A program made the position numbers and the translations under genes. From positions 1 through 64,000 of the forward strand of contig JBGTQK010000008.1 of NCBI GenBank assembly GCA_041941365.1: DNA of 64,000 nucleotides, in the 5' to 3' direction. This DNA comes from UBA7434 sp041941365 (GTDB taxonomy: Bacteria; Pseudomonadota; Gammaproteobacteria; Pseudomonadales; UBA7434). The notes below the pieces were generated by a model. That model was not told the origin of the DNA. It worked only from the letters and a program-made list of their open reading frames with translations, and did not search any database. This document shows positions 27,530-35,951 of this stretch, piece after piece (the stretch's first letter is position 1; every line of letters begins with the position of its first letter).

Positions 27530-27715
27530 ATGAAACACTTAATATCAATATTGATTGTCTTTTTTATCTTTAGTACACAGTTGGTTAATGGGCATGAGCT
27601 ACACAGTTTACCACCTGGCTTGGCTCATGAGTTATTACACTTTGTCTATTTGTTAGCTATGATTATTGTTCTAATGATATTAATAAGAAGTATAATTTCT
27701 AAAAATAAAGAGTAG
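27530..27715 (+). CDS. Small His-containing membrane protein at the end of the urease operon
   Basis: A 61-residue protein with a good ribosome site (GGAG and GAGTGA before the ATG). Residues 1-21 look like a signal peptide (VFFIFSTQLVNG). A short segment with four His follows (HELHSLPPGLAHELLH, about 22-37), then one helix (about 38-54) and a basic end. I recognise no family. The GLAHELLHFVYLLAMI segment faintly recalls the metal-site helix of HupE/UreJ nickel permeases, so it may be a nickel-related accessory or a short relative. That is only inference. It precedes a strong terminator and probably ends the ure message. Confidence 0.7.
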   Translation: MKHLISILIVFFIFSTQLVNGHELHSLPPGLAHELLHFVYLLAMIIVLMILIRSIISKNKE

Positions 27716-27796
27716 GAATTTTTACTTCGTCGAGGTAGTCAGACCTGTTCTGCAAGTTTTTAAGCAGTTTTCTAACTCTATTGTATATGCCGTATA

Positions 27797-27849
27797 AAAA
27801 AACCAGCATAAAGCTGGCTTTTTTATTTTGGCACGCCCGGAGAGATTGA
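27797..27849 (-). repeat. Partial duplicate of the tRNA-Arg 3' end and its terminator
   Basis: About 53 bases here match 27957-28009 next to the real tRNA gene: the CCAG...CTGG terminator hairpin, TTTTATTTTGGCACGCCCGGAGAGATT and the CCA-bearing 3' end of tRNA-Arg. Identity stops abruptly inside the T-arm. Looser similarity continues outward for about 50 bases (both copies have GCAAGTT some 50 bases before the hairpin). This is the relic of a tandem duplication of a tRNA unit, or an attachment-site-like copy. Confidence 0.75.
27803..27826. terminator. Bidirectional hairpin terminator, end of urease operon (repeat copy 1)
   Basis: CCAGC (27803-27807) pairs with GCTGG (27813-27817), flanked by A-run and T-run. 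It terminates in both directions. It belongs to the first copy of the repeat shared with the tRNA terminator. Confidence 0.8.
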
Positions 27850-27853
27850 TTCA

Positions 27854-27919
27854 AAAATCCTCAGGGATTTTTTCACCTCTTTGAGGCAGCCTTTGGCTGT
27901 CTAACTTGCAGTGCAAGTT
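27854..27919. repeat. Cluster of three small hairpins between the tRNA repeats
   Basis: Three inverted repeats follow one another: AAAATCC/GGATTTT (27854-27871), GGCAGCC-TTT-GGCTGTC (27885-27901) and AACTTGCA-G-TGCAAGTT (27903-27919). No coding frame. They fill the gap between the partial and complete tRNA 3' ends. Confidence 0.65.
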
Positions 27920-27956
27920 ATCGAACGAGTTCTCATACTCTTTTTTAAACGTGCAG

Positions 27957-28009
27957 TACAAAAAAACCAGTATTAAGCTGGCTTTTTTATTTTGGCACGC
28001 CCGGAGAGA
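27957..28009 (-). repeat. Direct repeat copy 2 at the functional tRNA-Arg gene
   Basis: Second copy of the unit at 27797-27849, here joined to the full tRNA. It contains the tRNA terminator CCAG...CTGG (27967-27981), whose minus-strand T-run follows the tRNA 3' end. Confidence 0.75.
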
Positions 28010-28069
28010 TTCGAACTCCCGACCAAGTGGTTCGAAGCCACCTACTCTATCCAGCTGAGCTACGGGCGC
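27993..28069 (-). tRNA. tRNA-Arg (anticodon UCG)
   Basis: Read on the minus strand the 77 bases fold as a cloverleaf: acceptor GCGCCCG with CGGGCGT (the terminal G1-U72 is a wobble pair), D-arm GCTCAGCTGGATAGAGT, anticodon stem GGTGG/CCACT around loop CTTCGAA (anticodon TCG), T-arm CGGGAGTTCGAATCTCTCC-type, and encoded CCA. A terminator follows. The G-U closing pair is slightly unusual. Confidence 0.96.
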
Positions 28070-28158
28070 GTATTGTAAATAGAGGTTGTGCCAGTATATA
28101 ACTGACTAAACAAGGTGTCAGCATTTGCATTGGGTAATTGTTGTTTGGTTATTTAACT

Positions 28159-29526
28159 TTAAACTTTTTTAGCAAGATCAGCTGCTATACCTGTATATTT
28201 AGCGGGTGTCAGGTCTCGCATGGCTTGTTTAGCTTCTTCAGGCATATCGAGACTGTCAATAAATTCAGCAATGGATGTTTGATTGACAGTTTGACCGCGA
28301 GTAAATGCTTTAAGTTTTTCATAGGGTTCATCTATGCGATAACGACGCATGATAGTTTGTATTGGTTCTGCTAACACTTCCCATGCATTATCTAAATCGT
28401 TGTTGATTGCTTCAGGGTTTAGTTCCAGTTTTCCTAAGCCTTTGAGTGTGGATTCAAAGGCAATCAGGCTATAAGCAAAGCCCACACCCATATTACGTAG
28501 TACTGTAGAGTCAGTTAAATCTCGTTGCCAGCGTGAGATAGGAAGTTTTTGACTAAGGTGGGAAAGTATTGCGTTAGCAAGCCCCAGATTGCCTTCTGAA
28601 TTTTCAAAATCAATGGGATTGACTTTGTGAGGCATAGTAGATGAGCCTACTTCATTTTCGACTTTTTTCTGTTTGAAATATGCTAACGATATGTAACCCC
28701 AGATATCGCGGTTAAAGTCGATGAGTATAGTGTTAAACCGGGCTAGGGCATCAAACAGTTCAGCTATGTAGTCGTGAGGTTCGATCTGGGTTGTATACGG
28801 ATTCCAATTCAATCCTAAATGTTCTACAAATTGTTTACTGTGTTGTTCCCAGTTTACATTGGGGTAAGCCGACAAGTGAGCATTATAGTTTCCTACTGCG
28901 CCATTGATTTTTCCGAGTAACTCAACAGATTTAAAATGATCAAGTTGTTTTTTAAGGCGAAAAGCAACGTTAGCAAACTCTTTACCAACAGTAGTTGGGC
29001 TGGCTGTTTGTCCATGAGTTCTGGAAAGCATGGGTTGTGCAGCCCAGGTTTCTGCGTAGTTTTCTAACTTTTCAATAATGGCTTGCATTATTGGCGAGAT
29101 TAACTCAACGCCCTGTTTCAACATTAATGCATGAGAGAGATTGTTGATATCTTCTGATGTGCAAGCAAAGTGGATAAACTCTTTATTATTTTGTTGATTA
29201 GAGATAGCGTCGAGCTTATTTTTTAAAAAGTACTCAACTGCTTTCACGTCATGGTTAGTCGTGTGTTCTATTGACTTTATTTCAAGAGCATCTTTTTCAG
29301 AAAAAGCTTTTACTGTATTTCTTAGCGCCTGTTTTGTTTCGTCATTGAAATTTTCGAGTTCACTTATAGTGTTATTTTCTGAGAGTGAAATTAACCATTC
29401 TACTTCAACTTCTACACGTTTTGCGATAAGACCATATTCACTAAAAGTATTTCGAAGTGGCAAAACCTTATTGGCGTAGCGGCCATCAATGGGTGAAATA
29501 TTTGAAATAGGGTGAAGATCGCTCAT
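28159..29526 (-). CDS. purB: Adenylosuccinate lyase
   Basis: Purine-synthesis enzyme that releases fumarate from SAICAR and adenylosuccinate; 455 residues, the length of the E. coli type. It begins LHPISNISPIDGRYANKV. The signature loop with the catalytic Ser is GSSTMPHKVNPIDFEN, and the other catalytic His lies in SRTHGQTASPTTVGKE. First gene beyond the tRNA. In relatives hflD stands between purB and mnmA; here only 152 bases separate them. Confidence 0.98.
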   Translation of the reverse strand: MSDLHPISNISPIDGRYANKVLPLRNTFSEYGLIAKRVEVEVEWLISLSENNTISELENFNDETKQALRNTVKAFSEKDALEIKSIEHTTNHDVKAVEYFLKNKLDAISNQQNNKEFIHFACTSEDINNLSHALMLKQGVELISPIMQAIIEKLENYAETWAAQPMLSRTHGQTASPTTVGKEFANVAFRLKKQLDHFKSVELLGKINGAVGNYNAHLSAYPNVNWEQHSKQFVEHLGLNWNPYTTQIEPHDYIAELFDALARFNTILIDFNRDIWGYISLAYFKQKKVENEVGSSTMPHKVNPIDFENSEGNLGLANAILSHLSQKLPISRWQRDLTDSTVLRNMGVGFAYSLIAFESTLKGLGKLELNPEAINNDLDNAWEVLAEPIQTIMRRYRIDEPYEKLKAFTRGQTVNQTSIAEFIDSLDMPEEAKQAMRDLTPAKYTGIAADLAKKV

Positions 29527-29678
29527 AGGAATTTTTTTTCCGAATATATAGTAAGCAACAGAATATGCTAAATAACTGCTTTTGGGTCAATTACATAATA
29601 CCGAAAGCGTGGGCAGATAATACCGAAACACATTAATGTTATTAAGTATTTATTAAAAAATTTATTCGGTTCAGTTTT

Positions 29679-30767
29679 TTATTGTATTACTGCTCCGCCC
29701 AGGCAATGATCGCCCTGGTAAAAAACGATATATTGGCCAGGTGTCACAGCACGTTGTGGCTCATCAAAGTTGACCAGAATGCTGCCGCTAGAATCAACTT
29801 CTACATTGCAGGGTTGGTCGGTTTGTCGGTAGCGAATTTTTGCTTTACAGTGGAATGTACGGGATGGTAAACCATTAATCCAGTGTGCTTCTTCTGCTTT
29901 TAATTCGGATTTAAAAAGTGAAGGGTGATTGTTACCCTGAACCACAATAAGCGTGTTATTTTCAAGGTTTTTTTCAGCAACATACCATGGGTTTTCGTTA
30001 GCACCTTGTACACCACCTATGCCTAAACCTTGTCTTTGTCCTATTGTATGAAACATTAAGCCGTTGTGCTTCCTCAGTTTATTTCCGTTATTATCAAGAA
30101 CTTCACCGGGTTGTGCTGGGATGTAGTTTTCCAGAAAATCTTTAAACCGCCTTTCACCGATAAAACAAATTCCGGTACTGTCTTTTTTTTCAAAGACGTG
30201 TAAATCATTTTTTTTTGCAAGTTCTCGTACAGCAGTTTTTTCCATATTTCCGATGGGGAACAATGTCTTGGCAAGTTGAAACTCTGGTACTGCGTGCAAA
30301 AAATAACTTTGGTCTTTATTTTCATCGAGACCTTTATGCAGCTGTGTTTGTTCTCGATTGTTGGTTTCTGTTTTTTTGATGCGGGTGTAATGACCAGTTG
30401 CTATCCATTGAGCACCTAATTTTTCTGCATAATCTATAAAAACTTTAAATTTGATCTCGCGGTTACAAAGTATATCAGGGTTGGGTGTTCTACCTGCTTT
30501 GTATTCTTTAAGGAAATGTTCAAATACATTATCCCAGTAGTTTTTTGCAAAATTAGCTGTATGTAATTCAATATCAAGCTTATCGCATATGCGTAGGCAG
30601 TCTTCGAGATCCTTACGAGCAGTACAATACTCTGTACCATCATCTTCATCCCAGTTTTTCATAAACAAGGCTTCTACCTGATAGCCTTGTTCTTTTAATA
30701 GTAGTGCACTGACTGATGAATCAACCCCACCGGAAAGGCCAACAATAACTCGCTCGTTAGGTGTCAT
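29679..30767 (-). CDS. mnmA: tRNA 2-thiouridylase MnmA
   Basis: Makes the 2-thio group of wobble uridine in tRNA Glu, Gln and Lys, using sulfur relayed by TusE or IscS. PP-loop is VGLSGGVDSSVSA; catalytic cysteines are in NPDILCNREIKF and DSTGICFIGERRF. 362 residues from ATG 30767; a TTG 9 bases upstream is possible but not supported by a ribosome site. Gene order purB-mnmA-nudJ-rluE follows the gammaproteobacterial pattern. Confidence 0.97.
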   Translation of the reverse strand: MTPNERVIVGLSGGVDSSVSALLLKEQGYQVEALFMKNWDEDDGTEYCTARKDLEDCLRICDKLDIELHTANFAKNYWDNVFEHFLKEYKAGRTPNPDILCNREIKFKVFIDYAEKLGAQWIATGHYTRIKKTETNNREQTQLHKGLDENKDQSYFLHAVPEFQLAKTLFPIGNMEKTAVRELAKKNDLHVFEKKDSTGICFIGERRFKDFLENYIPAQPGEVLDNNGNKLRKHNGLMFHTIGQRQGLGIGGVQGANENPWYVAEKNLENNTLIVVQGNNHPSLFKSELKAEEAHWINGLPSRTFHCKAKIRYRQTDQPCNVEVDSSGSILVNFDEPQRAVTPGQYIVFYQGDHCLGGAVIQ

Positions 30768-30877
30768 GAAAACCAAGAAAAAATAAATAAAGTTACAGGG
30801 AAAATATTAAGGCAATGATACTGAGTCTGTGTTTAATAGACTAGTTGTCGGATTGCCAAATAGTGGTGAGTGAAAAC

Positions 30878-31420
30878 TCAAATGTATGCTGATATAGCAG
30901 AAAGAGGTAAAATGGCTTGTTGGTTATATTGTTCAATGCTACCAAGCACTAGAGGGCTACGTGGTACAGCACTGAATGTTTTGGCTTCTTCTAAAGTTAA
31001 CCATACAGCCCGGATAATGCCTTCATCTAATTGTGCAGTCAGATCCTGTTTTATCGGCTTGGCTGTAAACGTCGTACGATTATATGTTATACCGTTATTG
31101 GGGGAGCGGTAGAGGCTGACCCCGAGTAGACCGGTAATTTCAACATGCCAGCCAGTCTCTTCGTAGGTTTCTCTTGCAGCAGCTTCGATCAGGCTTTCTT
31201 TAGGGTCAAGATGTCCAGCAGGTTGATTTAATACAGTCCTGCCACCGCTTATTTCTTCAACAAAGAGAAACTTCCCATCTTTTTCTACTATTGTAGCGAC
31301 AGTGACATGCGGTACAAATGCTTTTTTGTCTTCAAGTTCATTTGGAGCAATAACAGTTCCATTCTGTTTAATGGCTTCATTCATATGCGGTTCAGACTTT
31401 AAAGCTCGTGTGTTATTCAT
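30878..31420 (-). CDS. nudJ: Nudix hydrolase, NudJ-like
   Basis: Nucleotide phosphatase, 180 residues. The Nudix box is complete (GHLDPKE, then RETYEETGW with the metal-binding EE pair). The sequence around VTVATIVEKDGKFLFVEE and VLNQPAGHLDP is that of NudJ (thiamine-pyrophosphate/nucleoside-triphosphate pyrophosphatase), and the place beside mnmA agrees. It has about 25 extra N-terminal residues compared with E. coli NudJ; an internal ATG (residue 13) could be the true start. Confidence 0.9.
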   Translation of the reverse strand: MNNTRALKSEPHMNEAIKQNGTVIAPNELEDKKAFVPHVTVATIVEKDGKFLFVEEISGGRTVLNQPAGHLDPKESLIEAAARETYEETGWHVEITGLLGVSLYRSPNNGITYNRTTFTAKPIKQDLTAQLDEGIIRAVWLTLEEAKTFSAVPRSPLVLGSIEQYNQQAILPLSAISAYI

Positions 31421-31625
31421 AAATTAAACAAATAGTAATAAGGCGTTTTAGAAAAGTTAGACTCTTTACTGTATCAGTTTAGTTCTTAAGCAGTTGTATT
31501 ATGTTGTTAACTTATGTTGGTTGTTGACTGGTTCAAATTTTAGACGACTTTTTTTCTATTATACTGTTTGTAGCATAAAATGCCTGTTTGATTTTGAGTC
31601 AATTTAATGTGATTTTGCAATTCCG

Positions 31626-32201
31626 TCATGACACTGGTGTTTGAGCATTAATGGTTATAAATTCTCCAGGTTGTAATGATTTCAGTTGCCAGGGCCCAAT
31701 TTGGTGTCGAATTAGCCTTAACACTGGATGACCAATAGTGGCACACATTCGCCTGACTTGACGATTTTTCCCTTCATAAAGTGTGATATTTAGCCAATTG
31801 CTATTTGCTTCTCTAAATTCAGGAATCGGATTTTGTCTGGGCCATATTCTTGGTTTGTTTACTAACTCTACTTCACAAGGCTTTGTTAAACCGTCTTTTA
31901 ATTCTACGCCTTGGCTTAGCATGTCCAGACATTCAGATGAAGGGGAACCTTCTACCTGAACCCAATATGATTTACCCAGTTTGTGTTTTGGTTCGGCAAT
32001 TCTTGCTTGTAACTTGCCGTTATTAGTAAGCAGTAATAAACCTTCAGAGTCTTTATCGAGACGTCCTGCCGGGTAGAAACCGGGGTTGTCAATAAATTGT
32101 GCAAGTGTTGGTTGTTCTGGATCGCGAAATTGTGATAGTACACCAAAAGGTTTGTTAAAAAGGATTAAGTTAAAAGGCATTGAGCGGTTTGTGTCTAGCA
32201 T
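31626..32201 (-). CDS. rluE: 23S rRNA pseudouridine synthase RluE
   Basis: RsuA-family pseudouridine synthase, 191 residues, without an S4 domain. The catalytic Asp lies in PAGRLDKDSEGLLLLTNNG. ILFNKPFGVLSQF opens the domain, and the NRQVRRMCATIGHPVLRLIRH motif follows. Expected target is U2457 of 23S rRNA. Short length and position next to nudJ-mnmA support RluE over RsuA or RluB. An ATG at 32180 (MPFNLILFNKPFG) is an equally good start. Confidence 0.93.
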   Translation of the reverse strand: MLDTNRSMPFNLILFNKPFGVLSQFRDPEQPTLAQFIDNPGFYPAGRLDKDSEGLLLLTNNGKLQARIAEPKHKLGKSYWVQVEGSPSSECLDMLSQGVELKDGLTKPCEVELVNKPRIWPRQNPIPEFREANSNWLNITLYEGKNRQVRRMCATIGHPVLRLIRHQIGPWQLKSLQPGEFITINAQTPVS

Positions 32202-32498
32202 TCAGAGTAGATATGCAATTTTGACAGAAAAGTACCTTACAGAGCTATTGTCTTTGTTCAATCGGGTAATAAGCCCAAAGCATAATATTAAGAGTGGGTT
32301 AACTTGCTATAATATGCAGCGGAATGTCTTTTTGATCGCAATTTTTGATTGTGTCATGTCAATATCCATTTATCGATTTTTAATTGAGATGTACTGAATT
32401 GGTAACAACTTGTTGTTGGGATGTAGGCTGTTTTATTCAAGTCGTAGCCCAACGGTTGTTTTGGTTTTCTCTATTACTTTAGAACTATAGGAAGTTTT

Positions 32499-34718
32499 AT
32501 GTCCAAAGGCGGCAAGATTATATATACCGAAACCGATGAAGCTCCAATGTTGGCGACTTATTCGCTATTGCCAATTATTCAATGTTTTACAAGAGCTGCT
32601 GATATTGATGTAGAAACAAGAGATATCTCATTAGCCGGTAGAGTCATTGCTAATTTTTCTGATGATTTGACTGAAGAGCAACAAATTGGTGACCATTTGG
32701 CTGAGTTGGGTCAATTGGCTAAAACTTCTGAAGCTAACATTATTAAGTTGCCTAATATTTCTGCTTCGATACCTCAGTTAAAAGCCTGTATTGTTGAATT
32801 GCAATCCCAAGGTTACGATATTCCTGATTACCCTGAAGAGCCTCGCAGCTTCGAAGAAGAAAAAATTAAAGCGTTATATGATCGAATCAAGGGTAGTGCA
32901 GTTAACCCGGTTCTTCGTGAGGGTAATTCAGACAGAAGGGCACCTGCCGCTGTAAAAGCTTATGCCAAACAGCATCCCCATTCTATGGGTGACTGGAAAT
33001 CAGGCTCCAAATCTCATGTTGCTCACATGAGTGAGGGCGATTTTTTCGGAACTGAAAAATCAGTGACAGTTATGGGAAGAGGGCGTGTACGAATCGAGCA
33101 TCACGCTAATGACGGGACTATAACGGTTTTAAAGCAAACGACATCATTAAAGCCTGGTGAAATTATAGATTCAGCAGTAATGAGTGTTTCAAAACTTCGG
33201 GCGTTTATTCGTGAACAGATTAAAGATGCCAAAGAACAGGATGTTTTGTTCTCTTTACATATGAAAGCCACCATGATGAAGGTGTCAGATCCAGCGATTT
33301 TTGGTCACGTAGTTTCTGTTTTTTATGAGCCTGTTTTGGAGAAGTATGCAAAGGAATTTGAAGATATAGGGGTTGATCTCAATAATGGTATTGGTGATTT
33401 ATACAATAAAATAGATGCGTTAGATGCAAGCTTACAAGCGGAAATTAAAGCAGATATCGATGTTTTGTATAAAGACAGGCCAGATCTGGCAATGGTGAAT
33501 TCGGATAAAGGTATTACCAATTTACATGTGCCAAGTGACGTGATTATAGATGCTTCAATGCCAGCAATGATTAGGACATCCGGTTGTATGTGGAATGCTG
33601 AAGGGGAACAGCAAGACACCAAAGCAGTTATTCCTGATCGATGTTATGCAGGAGTTTATCAGGAGGTAATTGAGTTTTGTAAAGAGAATGGAGCTTTTGA
33701 TCCAACCACAATGGGAAGTGTTCCTAACGTTGGTTTAATGGCTCAAAAAGCAGAAGAATATGGCTCCCATGATAAAACTTTTATTATTCCAAATGATGGG
33801 ATAGTTAAAGTAATTAATCAGTCAGAAGTGGTTTTAATGGAGCATGGTGTTCAGCAGGGCGATATATGGCGTATGTGTCAGGTAAAAGATGAACCCATTC
33901 GAGATTGGGTTCGTTTGGCTGTGCACCGCTCCCGGTCATCCAATACCCCTGCAGTATTCTGGTTAGATGAAAATCGCCCCCATGACCAACAACTGATAGC
34001 CAAAGTAAACACATACCTTAAAGATTATGATACTGAAGGACTGGAAATACACATATTGTCTCCAGTTGACGCGACTCGTTTCACTTTGGAGAGAATTGTC
34101 AAAGGCCTGGATACTATTTCAGTAACAGGCAACGTTTTGCGTGATTATCTTACGGATTTATTTCCTATTCTTGAATTAGGCACCAGTGCAAAAATGTTAT
34201 CTATTGTGCCTTTGATGGCTGGTGGGGGATTATTTGAAACCGGGGCAGGTGGCTCTGCTCCAAAGCATGTTCAACAGTTCGTCCAGGAGGGGCATTTAAG
34301 GTGGGACTCACTTGGTGAGTTTCTTGCTCTTGCAGCATCCCTTGAGCATTTTGCTGATGTCTCTGGAAATGAGCGAGCTAGAATTCTTTCAAAAACTCTG
34401 GATGATGCAACATCTCGATTTTTAATTAGCAATAAATCGCCATCTCGCCGAGTCAAGGAACTGGATAATCGAGGAAGCCACTTTTATTTAGCAATGTATT
34501 GGGCAACAGAGCTTGCAGAGCAACAAGAGGATCAGGCTTTAGCGCTACAATTCAAAACCTTGGCAAAGTCGTTACTTGATGCAGAAGAGCAGATTATTCG
34601 AGAGTTAAATGACGCACAAGGTGATCCAGTGGAGATAGGAGGGTACTATCATCCTGATAGAGCATTGTTAACATCAGCAATGCGTCCTTCAAAAACGTTG
34701 AATAGATTAATTAGTTAA
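32499..34718 (+). CDS. idh: Monomeric NADP-dependent isocitrate dehydrogenase
   Basis: TCA-cycle enzyme, 739 residues, of the monomeric (IDH-II) class unrelated in length to the 416-residue homodimeric Icd. Opening YTETDEAPMLATYSLLPI and blocks NPVLREGNSDRRAP, HMSEGDFFGTEKS, GCMWNAEGEQQDTKA and NRGSHFYLAMYWA are characteristic. AGGAAG precedes the ATG. In Pseudomonas an icd gene lies next to idh; no second icd is found here. A hairpin follows at 34726. Confidence 0.98.
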   Translation: MSKGGKIIYTETDEAPMLATYSLLPIIQCFTRAADIDVETRDISLAGRVIANFSDDLTEEQQIGDHLAELGQLAKTSEANIIKLPNISASIPQLKACIVELQSQGYDIPDYPEEPRSFEEEKIKALYDRIKGSAVNPVLREGNSDRRAPAAVKAYAKQHPHSMGDWKSGSKSHVAHMSEGDFFGTEKSVTVMGRGRVRIEHHANDGTITVLKQTTSLKPGEIIDSAVMSVSKLRAFIREQIKDAKEQDVLFSLHMKATMMKVSDPAIFGHVVSVFYEPVLEKYAKEFEDIGVDLNNGIGDLYNKIDALDASLQAEIKADIDVLYKDRPDLAMVNSDKGITNLHVPSDVIIDASMPAMIRTSGCMWNAEGEQQDTKAVIPDRCYAGVYQEVIEFCKENGAFDPTTMGSVPNVGLMAQKAEEYGSHDKTFIIPNDGIVKVINQSEVVLMEHGVQQGDIWRMCQVKDEPIRDWVRLAVHRSRSSNTPAVFWLDENRPHDQQLIAKVNTYLKDYDTEGLEIHILSPVDATRFTLERIVKGLDTISVTGNVLRDYLTDLFPILELGTSAKMLSIVPLMAGGGLFETGAGGSAPKHVQQFVQEGHLRWDSLGEFLALAASLEHFADVSGNERARILSKTLDDATSRFLISNKSPSRRVKELDNRGSHFYLAMYWATELAEQQEDQALALQFKTLAKSLLDAEEQIIRELNDAQGDPVEIGGYYHPDRALLTSAMRPSKTLNRLIS

Positions 34719-34725
34719 ACATTTA

Positions 34726-34757
34726 AATACTTACCAAATTAGTTAGCAGTAAGTATT
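34726..34757 (+). terminator. Hairpin after idh
   Basis: AATACTTAC (34726-34734) pairs perfectly with GTAAGTATT (34749-34757) around a 14-base loop. There is no T-run, so it may stabilise the 3' end and not be an intrinsic terminator. Confidence 0.5.
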
Positions 34758-34852
34758 ACAATGACTTGTTTACCACAAGTTTAACTTTGAGAGCGACGAA
34801 CTTTAATTTTGTTCTTTAAATCCATTCTACCTAAGTAATACTGTTTATAAAT

Positions 34853-35155
34853 TTATATTTCTTCAGGTGTTTCTTCACTTGTATGTTTTTGCTCAGAATT
34901 TTCTTCTGAAGGCCTTACTTCCTCAGTCGGAGGTGATGCCAGGCCTATCTCCTCGAGCACTTTGATATTCATAGCATGCATGCCTTTAGGACCTTCAATC
35001 GACTCAAATGCAACACATTGGCCAGCTCGAAGTGTTCTATAGCCGTCCATTTCAATTGAAGAATAATGAGCAAATACATCTTGTTGGTTTTCATCACAGA
35101 CAATAAAGCCATAGCCCTTGGCATTATTAAACCACTTTACGACACCAGTTTTCAT
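34853..35155 (-). CDS. cspD: Cold-shock-domain protein CspD-like
   Basis: Single cold-shock domain (residues 1-68) with RNP1-like KGYGFIVCDE and RNP2-like VFAHYSSI, followed by a 30-residue acidic, Glu/Pro-rich tail (EEVRPSEENSEQ). At 100 residues it is a little longer than E. coli CspD. Its place beside clpS, divergent from it, is where cspD sits in Pseudomonas and enterics, so CspD is the best name. Good AAAGGAAG ribosome site. Confidence 0.9.
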   Translation of the reverse strand: MKTGVVKWFNNAKGYGFIVCDENQQDVFAHYSSIEMDGYRTLRAGQCVAFESIEGPKGMHAMNIKVLEEIGLASPPTEEVRPSEENSEQKHTSEETPEEI

Positions 35156-35545
35156 TAGCAGACTTCCTTTAATATTTTACTTCGCCTAGTTAACTTAAAA
35201 AGTTACTATACTGCGTTAATTACTTCTTTTTTAAAGATTTTATCATTTTGAGTGAATGTAGAATATACAGCTTTATTACTCTTAACCTTCTTTATAATCA
35301 AAATGTTTTTTACAAGATAACTGGTCGAAAACTGACCCCCTGTACCACAAATGCGTTGAATATACTGTTGTTGCGTTATATAGAAATTAATAATCCTTGA
35401 ATATCAACGCTTTACCCCCATATATTATCTCGTAGACCCTATTTTTAACGCTTCTATTAGCATTAGTCAAGCTTTTAGCATGGCCATCTGTACAAGCTTA
35501 CATGTATGATATGTGCGACAGTTTAAATTTCGTGGCAAAAGAAAG
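35156..35545. promoter_or_regulatory. Divergent cspD/clpS promoter region
   Basis: 390 bases with no coding frame worth reporting. It must carry both promoters. I saw no strong inverted repeat or obvious consensus; AT-rich tracts such as CATATATTATC (about 35,418) could be -10 elements. Confidence 0.4.
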
Positions 35546-35923
35546 ATGAAACAGAATCAAATTGACTATCTTGGGCTACCATTAAAAATGAGTGGTGACG
35601 CCGCAGATATAGAACATGAAGAGCTGACAGTTGTAGAGCCTTCAGAACCAAAACTAAAAGCGCCGTCAATGTACCATGTGATCATGTTTAATGATGATTA
35701 CACGCCCATGGAATTCGTCGTAGAGGTACTTGAAATGTTCTTTAACTATGATAGAGAGGCGGCTACAAGGATCATGCTTACTGTGCATACAGCAGGTAAA
35801 GCAGTATGTGGTACTTACACTCGGGATATTGCAGAGACTAAGGCATTACAGGTGAATCAATTCTCTCAAGAGAATCAACACCCTTTGCTGTGTGAAATAG
35901 AGGCCGTCTCAGACGATGAGTAG
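35546..35923 (+). CDS. clpS: ClpA adaptor ClpS
   Basis: Adaptor that binds N-degron substrates and hands them to ClpAP. From ATG 35546 it is 125 residues; a GTG at 35513 would add 11 residues but lacks a ribosome site. The conserved domain is clear: MYHVIMFNDDYTPMEFVVEVLEMFF, then AATRIMLTVHTAGKAVCGTYTRDIAETK. The NDD and the hydrophobic Met/Leu cluster form the N-degron pocket. An N-terminal linker of about 45 acidic residues is longer than in E. coli. The gene lies 28 bases before clpA. Confidence 0.96.
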   Translation: MKQNQIDYLGLPLKMSGDAADIEHEELTVVEPSEPKLKAPSMYHVIMFNDDYTPMEFVVEVLEMFFNYDREAATRIMLTVHTAGKAVCGTYTRDIAETKALQVNQFSQENQHPLLCEIEAVSDDE

Positions 35924-35951
35924 GCCATTGGCGGGAGTGAGGTTGTAAAGC

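Noticed and set aside
27797..28069. Integrated element or prophage at the tRNA-Arg gene
   Set aside because: Only about 160 bases separate the two 3'-end copies, and no integrase or phage gene is seen on either side.
32086..32397. 103-codon plus-strand frame opposite rluE
   Set aside because: It is mostly antisense to rluE, has no ribosome site and no family features.
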